Below are positions 11,468-21,939 of a DNA stretch of 64,000 bases, piece after piece. The DNA comes from Melieria omissa (Eukaryota > Arthropoda > Insecta > Diptera > Ulidiidae), in assembly GCA_963971225.1 (NCBI GenBank), contig OZ020269.1:78778450-78842449 (forward strand), given 5' to 3'. The notes below the pieces were generated by a model. It was not told where the DNA came from, ran no database searches, and was given only the letters and a program-made list of their open reading frames with translations. Numbering within the stretch: the first letter of the stretch is position 1; every line of letters starts with the position of its first letter. Position numbers and translations under genes: made by a program.

Positions 11468-13442
11468 TCTGTTGCATGGAGTTTTTTACATGAATCTGAA
11501 TCGTTTTTCCACGCTGATTTCAAAACCATACTCCGTTTTTATGTAACAGCTCTAGTTTTTGCAAAAAATGGGCGTGTCACTTTTTCGAATTTTCCTCGGC
11601 TTTTTTTTCGCTTTCGACTGTAATTTCCGAACCAATAATCCTATCGACATGGTTTATATATCGTTGCACTTACAACATATCACGCCATTTTTTCTGATAT
11701 TAATCAATTTTATGCGTTCTAAATTGGCGTTGTAATAAGGTTTCAAGGTAGGAAAATATTGAATTTTGAGGCGTGTTTTCTGATGGCAAAAATTGTACAG
11801 ACGTTTCATAAATCAAGTTACGAAGTACATATATGAATATCTTGAGAAGAAACATCAAGCAATACAACACAGCCAAATTATTTGGCGGAATACACATTCG
11901 CATCGAAATAATAACAAAAATGTACCATATGAATTTTGGCAAAAAAATTTGTTTTAATTAGTTAGTCACACACATTATTGAACGAAGTGTTATTTTGAGG
12001 CTCCTAATTTTTTAAGGAAAAAGTATGAAGTTGACTATGCACAGTGATTCGTTCCATAGACAAAATTCAAAAAATGTATAGCCTCAGAATTTAATGATTT
12101 TCATGTCATTTGAAAGGTTAAACTCCAACTAAGAAAACCTCAAAAAATCTGTGCAAAAAATTAATTAGTGTGTGTGCAAAAGCGGCTCAAAGTTGAGACT
12201 TTTTCACAAAAAAATTTAAACACATCTTTTCAGTCTATTGAGGAAAAAAAATTGTAAAAATACATGGTTACCAAGAAGTTGCTGAAGCTTTTGATATAGA
12301 TTAAGAAATAATGTGGCCATTTTCGCTTTTAATGTTATCTCAAAAATTTGCAAAGCTGAGGCTTTTACAACACTTTTAAATCAAAATATTTTTCCAAATT
12401 AAAAATCTGAAAATTGGCAAAACTTAGAGGGAAATATCTAAAAAGTATGTGAAAGTATGTTCCTGGATTTTTTTTTATTTTAAGAAGCATTCTTTCTTTT
12501 TCGGATAATGTTATTATATCCTCCGATATCTTCCGATCTCAGAAAACAATTCAATTTGAAAAGTGGTCTAAACACGTTTTTTTCGACAAAATTTATTTTA
12601 TTTATGCCTAAAAGTATGCAATCAGCACGAAAAATGATAAAATCTGCAAAAATGCCAAACATACATCTATTTTTATCGTTTTTATTGCAAATCCAGAGGG
12701 TCCTTAGACAATTTCTGTTACTCTTTGGAATAATCAATGTTGACGTTACCGATTAAATGTAAAATCTGAAAAATCTAGCCGACACAGCTATAGCACCAAG
12801 CTCTCAAAAATGACAAAATTTGCAAATTTAAGTCTCAGGCATTGCCAAACCACAAAAGTTTAAGAAAAACAAAATGGAAATTTCACTTCAGCAGACCATG
12901 ATTAACTAGTATACCAAATTTTATGAAGAACAGACCACTCCTTCTAATTTTGTCCCGCGGTTGTATGGAGTCGAATCACTGTGCTATGGTACATTTTTGT
13001 TATTATTTCGATGCGAATGTGTATTCCGCCAAATAATTTGGCTGTGTTGTATTGCTTGATGTGTCGACTTTCATTATACACCTAACTGGTTAATTGTTTT
13101 ACAAAAAATTTGTATGTTTTTGACCATCAAAGAAAACGCCTTAAAATTCCATATTTTCCGACTTTGAGGTCCAATTACCGCGGCATTTTAAAACTTATAA
13201 AAATAAGTTGCATCGGAAAAGAAGCCGCGCGGAGTTATTAATGCGATAAGGTAAAAATCATGCCAATCGGGTTTTTGGTTTAGAAATTACTATAAAAAAT
13301 ATGGAACAGGTAGAGGAAAAACTGAAAAAATGACACGGTACTTATATCTCAATAACTAGAGCTGTTAGAAAAAATCTGAGGATAGATTCGAAATCAGCGC
13401 ACCCAAATTAGTAAGAAACAGTAGAAAAACTCCATGCAACAG
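11468..13442. repeat. Long imperfect inverted repeat (foldback-like), nested
   Basis: The left arm, about 11468-12056, is matched in reverse complement by the right arm, about 12960-13442. CTGTTGCATGGAG appears at the outer tip of both arms, AACAGCTCTAG at 11547 and again (complement) at 13358, and a near-identical 75-bp block occurs at 11850-11927 versus 12984-13064. The two arms also share GCACAGTGATTCG near the loop. Identity is patchy, so the duplication is old. The left arm is longer because of an insertion at about 11928-12036 that includes a mariner terminus. The AT-rich loop of about 900 bp has no recognised gene. Confidence 0.75.
11931..11990. mobile_element. Detached 60-bp mariner terminus
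   Basis: This segment nearly duplicates the reverse complement of 20671-20730, including the complete 27-bp terminal repeat of the intact mariner, and is followed by TA. No second terminus or transposase sequence of that family lies nearby. It interrupts the left arm of the surrounding inverted repeat. It is a solo end, left by deletion or abortive transposition. Confidence 0.85.
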
Positions 13443-13484
13443 AAAAAAAGTGTTTTTTTGTTGTGCTTTGTAATTGATAATAAT

Positions 13485-13802
13485 AATTGATTGGCACGAC
13501 AGCCCGCTTACGTGAGACTAAGGCCTAGCTTCCCGCAGCCACCCGTGTTGTGCGTGTGAATTTGTACGCGGGTGGAAGGGACCTACAGTTTTATGCCGGT
13601 TCCGAACGGCAGGTTGGGAGCTTTTTCATAGGCAATTTTTACTTTCAGAGGTTTGCCATTTCCAGCTGAGAGGACAGCCACGGAAAGAGAAAACGAGTTT
13701 CCCGTTATTTTTTTTAGGTGTTACTACATGCAGTATTCGAACTTGCGTCGCTCTGCATTCGACTCGCTGGACCGCGCACTAACCAACTGAGCCACGGCGG
13801 CT
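13485..13802 (-). repeat. tRNA-derived SINE, copy 1
   Basis: Read on the minus strand it begins GCCGCCGTGGCTCAGTTGG, a good RNA polymerase III A box (13774-13793). About 50 nt later follows GTTCGAATAC, a B box (13733-13742). The body is shared with 47857-48162, including the CTGTCCTCTCAGCTG and TAGGCCTTAGTCTC motifs. The tail ends in short ATT repeats near 13480. It was inserted inside the Harbinger-like element. No clear target duplication was found for this copy. Confidence 0.85.
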
Positions 13803-13839
13803 GCCGTTGAAAGTAAACAAATATTAAATTGTGTTTAAA

Positions 13840-14030
13840 ATGGACTCGGTTTCCTTATGGATGGATAATGAAGACGAGCTAGTGGAACGTAAAATGTTAT
13901 ATTATGCAGTTGACGGATTTGTTAAATATTTGCTATGTTTTTGAAAATGTTTGCATTTGTAGGTTCATGCGAAATTTCCGGCCCAACAAGGAAGCGTTTC
14001 GTTATGTGTTGGGGAGACGCCAAATTTGCG
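13840..14030 (+). pseudogene. Harbinger transposase 5' end, truncated
   Basis: An ATG at 13840 opens an acidic short exon (MDSVSLWMDNEDELVERK). A TTTGTAG acceptor precedes 13963, after which RFMRNFRPNKEAFRYVL can be read. That resembles the N-terminal region upstream of the DDE domain in Harbinger transposases. The frame ends soon afterward, and the catalytic domain is absent because the sequence runs directly into the oppositely oriented accessory gene. Assignment depends on the element context. Confidence 0.45.
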
Positions 14031-14459
14031 GACCCCACTAACACCATCCATCGCCCCTCTGATATCTAATAAATCAATAACAGCTTCCTCCAGCGCTGTG
14101 AATGAACACATTTGTGCGGGGCCACCACGTGTGCCCGATAAATGAATGCAGTTCTTTCGTAATTTACTTTTGAGATGTGTCTTGTGATCTGACCAAACAT
14201 ATATAAGATAAGCAAAGTTTGGTTTAAGGGGAAACTATCGTTTACTTACTTTTTTCCAACGGACCACATTCCGCATTGGTGGCCCGGCTGCCTTTAATTC
14301 TTCAGCCAATCGCTTCCATAAATTATAATTATTGGTTGCTTGCTTGGTGAATGCAGCCTTCACATATCCCTTTGCTAAATGTGGGTGGTCCGCCATAAAA
14401 TTTAGCAAAATTTCAAATTGCGTTTGTTTTGTGTGCTGATTTTTCGTTGAATTTTCCCT
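13980..14459 (-). pseudogene. Harbinger accessory Myb/MADF-like DNA-binding protein
   Basis: On the minus strand an exon at about 14250-14459 encodes a trihelix/Myb-like module (QFEILLNFMADHPHLAKGYV then LWKRLAEELKAAGPPMRN and VVRWKK), ending at a GTAAGT donor. A further coding stretch near 13980-14130 contains ALEEAVIDLLDIRGAMDGV and a KFGVSP segment, like the C-terminus of these proteins. In Harbinger transposons this second protein helps bring the transposase to the nucleus and to transposon ends. The first exon and start codon were not identified, and the 3' end seems fused to transposase sequence, so I treat it as incomplete. The paralogue at 15717-16261 shares the same layout. Confidence 0.65.
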
Positions 14460-14997
14460 ATTGAAAGAGTTTTATATTAATATTTATCCATAAATCTGTG
14501 GCCGTAAGGAATAACAGCCAAAGTCGATTTTATGAAGTTTTCAGGAGAGCACTTTTAATTTTTGATTTTGCTTTAGCTTTAACTAGATAAATTTTAGATT
14601 TTTGGGCGTAAAAACGTTCATTTTATGAGCAAAAGCCATAGAATTTTGTGCAGTAGTACATTTGAATACGACTTTGGCTGTTATTCCTTACGGCCACAGA
14701 AATGTGCATAAGTTTTGGAATTACTTACATTTTCTTGCGTTTCCGCTTGCTGTTTTGATTTTTGCCGATTTTCGGCAAAAATCCGTTTTATCCGTTAGCT
14801 CTACACCAAACGAACAAAATAGTCGACTTTCGAGCGATTTCAACAGCTAAATTCGAATTGCATAGTGCCGCACTTCCGAAAATCGGATACGGAAAACCGA
14901 AAGTAGGAAATATGTTTCCGAATTCGAGTTAGCTGGTGCGAAAAATCTGTTTCCGCAAAATTTTACTTTCGAATCGAGTTACATAGTAACCCTCCTG

Positions 14998-15522
14998 TTA
15001 AGATATCGCCACTTGCTTCGAAAGTAAAGCACTACATATAAGTAAGTACAATAAAGTTCCATGTGGGTAATGTTTATTTACACCGATTAAAAAAATATTC
15101 AGTTTCAGTCAGTAATTTATTTCAGCACACTTTGAATATTTTGTCTATGCCAAACATAGATAAAAAAAGTTTAAGACCAAAAATATGATTTTATATTTTT
15201 AATCTGAAAAATTACACTATAACACTATACACTTAAAAAGTCCCTGAGTATTTAATGCATAGAACGTGCAAATTACTAAACTGAAAGTACGTCAATAAAT
15301 AATGTTGTGGGCAAATGTAGCATAAACAGTTACTTAATTAAATTTAAATGTAATGGTAAATGTTAAGAAACTATCCAAATGAATTCATTCAATTTACACC
15401 TGAATCCGCAAATGAATATTTGTAATAAGTTTTGCGGCAAATAGGCACACGTAAGCAGCTTTTGAATCTTAAATATAAAAAAATTGACAGTAAAGATTTA
15501 ACGCAGAATTTATTAATTTTAT
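14998..15522. other. Spacer between two Harbinger-like elements
   Basis: AT-rich sequence with nothing recognised. Confidence 0.5.
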
Positions 15523-15716
15523 ATTCAGGCAGGTGCCAGATTTCACTTTCACTCGAAATCGAAATTGAATTCGACTGAAATCGAAATTTGGGGTGCTGCA
15601 TTTCACTACTGTCGATTTCATTTTCGAAAATGAATTCATGTGAAATGACAAGTGCCACATTTCGATTCCATTTTTTTATATGTGATTTGAATTCGAATAA
15701 CTGCGTTGAAGTGAAA

Positions 15717-16261
15717 ATGATCGCAAAACCAGTAAATCGGAAAACAGAGGCACAAAAAATGTAAGAATATTGCAATTTGTCGCAAAAATACAATTATTAC
15801 AATAATTTTTACTTTTAAATCAGGGGAAAACATAAGAACGCTGCGCAAGAAGCCTTGCTAATTTCTTTCATGCAAAAACACACGGACATGGCGAAGGGGT
15901 TCATAAAGGGAGATCGCGTGGCTGTGGATGCATTGTGGAACGACATCACAAAAGACCTAAATAGTCAAGGTCCACCTCAGAAAGATGCTTCGGGGTGGAA
16001 AAAAGTAAGGAGTTAAAATTTGTATTCTGCATTACATTACCTTTATTGTTTTAATAGGTTTGGATCGATTGGAAAAGTAATATACGAAAGAAGCTCGCCC
16101 ACAACAAAGCCGAAGCTAGAGCTACTGGGGGTGGACCATTTAACCAATATGTGATTTCACCGGCAGAAGAGTCAGTGGCCACGATCTGTGGTATCTACAC
16201 TGCAGTCGAGGGCATTGCACACACTCTCGACTTCAGTGTAGAAGACTCAGCCACTGTATAA
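15717..16261 (+). CDS. Harbinger accessory Myb/MADF-like DNA-binding protein, intact
   Basis: Three exons, 15717-15760, 15824-16004 and 16058-16261, join in frame with GT-AG introns of 63 and 53 nt to give 142 codons plus a stop. I chose the ATG at 15717 because its exon ends in AT at a GTAAGA donor, and the first base of exon 2 completes an in-frame codon. The central part is a Myb/SANT-like helical module (ALLISFMQKH, FIKGDRVAVDALWNDITKDL, GWKKVWIDWK). The C-terminal part is a small helical region rich in E, A and I. By family knowledge, this Harbinger-encoded partner binds transposon ends and escorts the transposase into the nucleus. The gene is open while its transposase neighbour is broken. 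Confidence 0.75.
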
Positions 16262-16331
16262 AATGATCTCGATCATCTGGATGATGATGACGATTTGCCT
16301 GGGCCATGATGATCATGTTGTAATCGCATAT

Positions 16332-16810
16332 CTATGTAATTGTAGGTCTGTTAGTCCGGAATATGTATATACAGGTACTCATACACAGCCATATGTGTAT
16401 ACTTACAATCATAGCATTAATGCTGAAATATCCCTTTCTATTGTAAAATAGTGATTCATCGTGATGCGGCTTTGTTATTTTGATGTCCGTGCCATCGCCG
16501 CAACCTATGACACCGGGAATGCAAAAATTTTCGAGAAAATGCCGCTTCGACTTGCGACACTCGTCATTAGAGCTATTGAAATTTATCCAGGTAGCGCAAA
16601 TCTTTCTTTCCAAAATGGTAAGGTTTCTTGTCAAAACTTTAGAAACTGTGCTACGGTTCAAGGCTATGTCAACATCCTTTCCAACTGATTTTTAGAAACT
16701 TCCTTCTGCTAAAAACCGTAGAGTGGCTGCTAGTTGAAGCTGGGCAGGAATTGAAGATGATGGTAGGTGCGGTGAAAAAATTCTTAACAACATATTGAAC
16801 GCAAATTTGT
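16332..16810 (-). pseudogene. Harbinger transposase, truncated
   Basis: Read leftward, a frame near 16690-16800 gives IPAQLQLAATLRFLAEGSF. A stop follows, then KSVGKDV and ALNRSTVSKVLTR, and then an open frame (16332-16661) with the first catalytic region GVIGCGDGTDIKI and YFSINAMIV. This is the HARBI1/PIF order of an N-terminal helix-turn-helix followed by a DDE domain. Downstream of NAMIV the remaining catalytic acidic residues are missing, because the sequence reaches unrelated DNA and the accessory gene. The usual H after DGT is D here. One in-frame stop near 16693 and the C-terminal deletion make it non-functional. Confidence 0.8.
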
Positions 16811-17072
16811 TCACGCGGTAGTATGATATGAACCTTAAATGCAGTTACAAATTGTAATTACAAACTCGCAGCCAAATAATATTTCAAAACACTTACACCG
16901 CCTCTGTAAGTTCCATGGGATTGGATTGGTCCCTTAATGCATGCCGCTTTATTTTTTCGTAAGCGTTTCTCTCTCGTTGAATGGTTAAAACCGTGGTAAT
17001 AAACACTGCACTCATTTTTATAAATCTCAAAAGAAATGTTTGTTTCAAATTTAATAGTCAAAAATTCAACTG

Positions 17073-17150
17073 AACTTCAGTCGAAAGTTTATTGTGAATC
17101 GATTTCGAAGCTAAACTTCAGTCGAAAGTTTATTGTGAATCGATTTCGAA
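17073..17150. repeat. Two identical 37-bp direct repeats inside the Harbinger end
   Basis: The unit AACTTCAGTCGAAAGTTTAT... occurs perfectly at 17073-17109 and 17114-17150 (period 41 bp) and contains ATCGATTTCGAA. It sits in the right subterminal zone of the element at 15526-17249 and may carry duplicated binding sites. Confidence 0.85.
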
Positions 17151-17252
17151 ACTATGAAAACGAGTGGAATACAGCACATGAAAAATGAATTCACTCGATT
17201 TGCAATTTCGATTTCAATTCGATTTCGATCGAAATCTGGCACCTGCCTGATT

Positions 17253-20200
17253 AGCTTGTTGTTACTCTTGATTGAAGTAACTTTACTAAAATTTCTGACA
17301 CTTTGACAAAAAATTTTCGTCTTCCAGTAATTATTGACGTTATTGGTTTCAGGTTTATTTTTGTTTAATTGGTTTTCTATTTGCGTAGCGATGCTCGTAA
17401 AACGAATTCCAATGGTGATACAATTACAACTACGTACATATCTTTGCATGCTTTCGTAACATATAAATTACAAAGTTATACTTAAAAACTAGTGAGGATT
17501 TTTTTTTCAAAGTGACCATGTTTTGCGCAAGATTACGATTGTTTGTGAAAATCACCGACAACGCTGTACCGCGCGTAGGGAGTAGCAAAAGTCCATGTTG
17601 CCCTCACGGTTGTACAAGGAAGCGCTTGGTGGGGGAAGGTCGTAAGTGTGCACTCGTACATCATCGCATCGGCAATTACGAAACTTTCATAATGATGCGC
17701 ACATGTCAGCGGCGATGATGGCGCTGTTCTGTCAGCAAAAATTGATTTTCTGCCCGGGGCACGCGCACACATCTTAGCGAAACTCTAACTTTCAATGCGC
17801 TCCAAACTTACTGCGGCTACATCGGAATATAGGTTTGCTTGCATGCAATCTAATTGTTGTGATGTCCTTTTTATTGCTTCAGAAAATATCAAAAATTACA
17901 AATGTCAAACACAGAATAATGATGTCTCAGATAATGATGGCAACTGACCATTGAGTAACATGGTAGCAGCGGTGGCGTTGAATTAAATAACAAAATACTT
18001 TATAGAGTTTAATATTAAATAATATAATATCCCATATGGAATTATAGGTAACATACCAGCAAGACTCCGACTGATGAAATTTCACCACATTCACGATATG
18101 CGAACAAAAGTGCCACTAATGTGGAAGCTGGGTGCCATGCTGCTGAGAGGCAGATTACAAAAAATGCGGTGGCAGTGACTTCAATGTAGGACTTGCGCAG
18201 CTTACAATGTTTGGGATGATTGAACGAGCTCAAATGACAAACGATGATGATGAAAGAGCACATTGAAAGCTAATTTTTACGAAAAATGCGGCGTCCCGGG
18301 AGTTGCTGACAGGTGTGGACGCACAGCATGTTCACATTTGCTCGCTCACCAAATGCATTTACATATTTAAACAGAAAAGGGGTTTTATAATCTGAACTTT
18401 ATGATAGTAAGATTAGTGCTTACTTATGTGTGCTTACGTATTCGGCAAAAGTGGCTTTGAACCAATGAGTTGTAGTCCAGGTTTGCGATTTATAAATGAT
18501 TCCACGATTCGTGAAGGGCAGATTTCCCAAATGTAACCATGATTCAATTCTGTGGTCAAAAGCAATAACCGCTTAAATCGGCTTACGAAGAAATTGAGTT
18601 ATGGATGCCACCACGTTCCCTTGACTGTGCTCTACGTTTGTGTAAAACCGGGGAGTTTGTAACTTTAAAATAAAAAAAGTTATTAATAAAAACCTATTCG
18701 CATTCCCATAACGAATACACTACGCGCTAAAACTTTAAAACGAGATTGCTCGAAACAGCTCGACGGTAATTGCTTTTGACCACAGTATTATTCGGAATTT
18801 AAGTGCTCCTCCATCCATGACACCAGTTTTGCAAATTGCAGCGTTGTAATGCTTTTGCGGCTTTTTCCGAGCTGAGCCAACAGCAAGAAGTTATCCAGCT
18901 TTGGACAACTGAACGTATGCAGCCAGAGTTGTCTCTGCTAATCATCGCTCATCGTCCGTAGGCAACCCCTGTCTCTGGCCAACTTTGTTTTCAGTTTTTA
19001 TACACAGTCGACAACGGTAACTCGACTTAAGCTTCAGTTAAGATCGATAATGTGTATTCACAAATTATATCTCAACTTTGGTTGCAATTGAGATACATTG
19101 TATGGCACACAAGATTCGGCGCAAAGTTGTGCCGCTAAGCCATTTCAAAACCTAGGATTTCATAAATAGTAAAACAATACATAGTAGTCTTTGATGAAAA
19201 ACTGAAAAATATAAATATAAAAAATTTAAATATTTGATAAAGTGGACTTGGCAACTTGTCACTTAAGCAAGCGATTTGTGTAATTATAAACTACTAATTG
19301 TAAACTACCATAAACTCCCCCAGATATTGTTTTTATGACATAATTTCAAAAATTTCTTCTTAGCGTGTTCATTTTCAGTTCAGTGTCATGTTTTTTTTAT
19401 TTTAAGTATGTCAATAAGGACAAACATTTATGCATTTGTACTCGTTTACAGACAAGTAAGCGAGTGATATGATTCGGCAGTTTTAGGTGCAAGATATGAG
19501 GAATTCATTCAAAAATGACTGTGACAGTCTAACTTGTTTGTGAGTACTTCTTAAGAAACTCAAACAACAATTTTCCCTTTGCTATCATAAGCACATCGAA
19601 TGCGACTTTGTTAAGCAAACAAATTGTGACAAATGCGAATTGGCCGCTGGCGAAGATGGCGTTCACCTGCGTCTGTGTGCCAACAAATCGCTGATAGGCA
19701 ATCTTTGGGCACGCGAAAACTTTTCAGTCATATTTCGTTTTATTCGCTCGTTGCCGTTTTTCACACGTTATGACTTTTCAATTGCTCGCAATTTAGCAAT
19801 AAAGATCCAAATTGCGAACAAATTTATACGCTGCGTATATATAAACGTTTATCGCATAATTTTCCGCGCTACAAACCCAGTGTGTGCAGGGCAACTGCTG
19901 TGATGACTGGTTGCCGGCACAATCGTAGCCTAAGCAGCGGCGCTAGGCCGCCTGGCTGTCAGGTGAGACAATTTATTTGAATTATAACAAAACTCTGGCA
20001 AAGCCTTCGGGCCGTTACAGACGGCGCAATGTGGCTGATTCTGCCGGCGCAGGTTGCAAAAGTCAATTTTGTCATGTTCGATTTGGGGGCAACTGTTATA
20101 TTTGTCCGATAGATAAATGCTTGAACCTAAGAAATCCGAAAACCTTAACTAAATTGGACAAATAGTTTGGGTGCCCGATTTTGCCCGACTGGATTTTACA

Positions 20201-20668
20201 GCGATTTTTCTGTGGCCATCTCGCACAATTTTGTGCTATCGGGTGCATGCGTTCGAACAAGTTCGTCAATATTTTTATAGTAAATCAATTACACGCGATT
20301 ATAATCGTTACCAGGGTACAAGTTGATACAAGCTTGCAACTCCATAGTAAGTAGCTTTTTTTGGCGTATATTGCTCTAAGCTCGAAGTAAAGAGTACTTT
20401 TGTTGAATGCGCAGTTCGCACGTACGGAAAACAAGTTGGCTTTGATTTCCGGCAATCAGCTATCATGTACCCTTTGATGTAATGTTTTTGGTTTTAACAA
20501 ATGTGTCTGGGCTGTTCAAAAATCCCACAACGCGGGAAAACCTAACAACTGCTTAGGTACCTGTTAGTACTAGAAGCTTAGTACCTGCTATTTGAATGCA
20601 TATGCAAATCCTATTTATAAATAAAGGAATTTGGAGTAAGTAAAGTTAGTTTCGAATTTAATTTGAAC
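17253..20668. other. Spacer, no gene recognised
   Basis: There are mixed AT-rich stretches and some more GC-rich ones (17510-17770, 19640-19930). No domain, splice-consistent exon or transposon end was found in this 3.4-kb stretch. Confidence 0.5.
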
Positions 20669-20670
20669 TA

Positions 20671-21937
20671 ACACTTCGTTCAATAATGTGTGTGACTAAC
20701 TAATTAAAACACATTTTTTTGCCAAAATTCGTTTTTATTCATCAACATAGTCCCCTTTTAGGGAGATACAATCATTCCAACGCTTTTCCAATCTTTCGAT
20801 ACCGCCTTTGTAGAACGATTTTTCTTTGCCTTCAAAATAGGCGTTAGTTTCGGCGATTACTTCATCATTTGAGCCAAATCTCTTACCACGGAGCATCTTT
20901 TTGAGGTCTGCGAAGAGCCAGTAGTCGCTGGGGGCCAGATCTGGAGAATACGGGGGATGAGGAAGCAATTCGAAGCCCAATTCATGCATTTTTGCCATCG
21001 TTTTCATCGACTTGTGACACGGTGCATTGTCTTGGTGAAACAACACTTTTTTCTTCTTCATATGGGGCCGCTTAATCGCGATTTCTTCTTTCAAACGTTC
21101 CAACAACGCTATATAATAGTCGCTATTGATTGTTTTCCCTTTCTCAAGATAGTCGGTGAATATTATTCCGTGCACATCCCAAAATACTGACGCCATAACC
21201 TTGCTAGCCGATGTTTGTGCCTTTGGACGCTTTGGGCGGCTTTCACCGGTTGCATGCCACTCAGCAGACTGCTGATTTGACTCTGGAGTGAAATGGTGGA
21301 TCCATGTTTCATCCATTGTGATGTACCGACGCAAAAACACCGACTGGTTGCGCTTAAACATGTCCAAACAGCTCTTTGAATGATCGATTCGTTGTTGTTT
21401 TTGCTCAGGTGTGAGCAAACGCGGCACCCATTTCGAAAACACCTTTTTCATAACCAAATGTTCGTGTATTATGGTGTGTACACTGCCTGCTGATATCTTT
21501 AGAATGTCAGCAATCTTCCCCACTTTCACTTTACGGTCGGACATAATGATTTTCAGTGTTTTTTCAACGTTTTCCGGAATAACAGCGTCATTTGGCCGTC
21601 CAGTAGATGGAATGTCATCGGTGTCTGTACGACCACGTTTGAATTCGGCATACCAATAACAAATGGTTCTTTTTGATGGAGCAGAATCCGAATAATGTTT
21701 TTCAAGCCATTTCTGGCATTGAACAGTATTTTTTTTCATTAAAAAACAATGATAAATCAGCACACGGAATTGCTTTGAATTCATTTTTTTGAAAACTCAA
21801 AAGTAGTGTCACTTAAAGCACTGTAACTTGTAAACTAATGGTCGGCCTAAAAAGGTTCACAATTTCGAAAAAAAATATTGATTTAGTATTAGTGCCGCCA
21901 TCTATGTGTCAGTCACACACATTATTGAACGAAGTGT
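20671..21937 (-). mobile_element. Full-length mariner transposon with intact transposase
   Basis: Perfect 27-bp terminal inverted repeats starting ACACTTCGTTCAATAATGTG lie at 20671-20697 and, complemented, at 21911-21937. They are flanked by TA at 20669-20670 and 21938-21939. The 1267-bp length is normal for mariner. One uninterrupted transposase gene fills it, with about 150 bp upstream and 60 bp downstream. Intact ends plus an intact frame indicate a recent, possibly active copy. A solo end of the same family lies at 11931-11990. Confidence 0.95.
20735..21784 (-). CDS. Mariner transposase (DD34D)
   Basis: The 349-residue protein is the usual mariner length of about 345-350. The N-terminal half is a paired helix-turn-helix DNA-binding region that recognises the terminal repeats, ending in a WVPRLLT version of the mariner linker motif near residue 119. 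The catalytic domain has all three aspartates: D158 in MDETW, D252 in HQDNAPCH and D287 in YSPDLAPSDYW. There are 34 residues between the last two, the mariner DD34D signature. It cuts and inserts the element at TA by a nuclear cut-and-paste mechanism. Start: the ATG at 21784 opens the frame, and the protein begins like known relatives (MNSKQFRVLIYHCF). By my reading it is nearest to the irritans-type group, though that subfamily is not verified. Confidence 0.95.
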   Translation of the reverse strand: MNSKQFRVLIYHCFLMKKNTVQCQKWLEKHYSDSAPSKRTICYWYAEFKRGRTDTDDIPSTGRPNDAVIPENVEKTLKIIMSDRKVKVGKIADILKISAGSVHTIIHEHLVMKKVFSKWVPRLLTPEQKQQRIDHSKSCLDMFKRNQSVFLRRYITMDETWIHHFTPESNQQSAEWHATGESRPKRPKAQTSASKVMASVFWDVHGIIFTDYLEKGKTINSDYYIALLERLKEEIAIKRPHMKKKKVLFHQDNAPCHKSMKTMAKMHELGFELLPHPPYSPDLAPSDYWLFADLKKMLRGKRFGSNDEVIAETNAYFEGKEKSFYKGGIERLEKRWNDCISLKGDYVDE

Positions 21938-21939
21938 TA

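Larger units (their letters stand above)
11235..14994. mobile_element. Harbinger/PIF-like DNA transposon, internally rearranged, with nested insertions
   Basis: The ends match as inverted repeats GGGGGTTACTATGTAACTCG (left) and GAGGGTTACTATGTAACTCG (right complement), continuing with ATTCGAAAGT. Each is flanked by CTG (11232-11234 and 14995-14997), a 3-bp target duplication as expected for Harbinger. Subterminal repeats of TCGAAAGT type follow. The interior holds the start of a transposase gene (13840, +), a Myb/MADF-like accessory gene (minus, 13980-14459), a SINE, and a long inverted repeat with a mariner end. Most of the transposase is missing, so this copy is defective. Confidence 0.75.
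15526..17249. mobile_element. Harbinger/PIF-like DNA transposon, deleted transposase
   Basis: Perfect 19-bp terminal inverted repeats CAGGCAGGTGCCAGATTTC lie at 15526 and, complemented, end at 17249. Both are flanked by ATT (15523-15525 and 17250-17252), a 3-bp target duplication. The 1724-bp body contains convergent genes: a Myb-like accessory gene (+) and a transposase remnant (-). Subterminal regions at both ends are rich in short repeats built on CGAAATCGAAATT and ATTTCGAATCGA motifs, probably the binding sites of the accessory protein. Confidence 0.88.
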
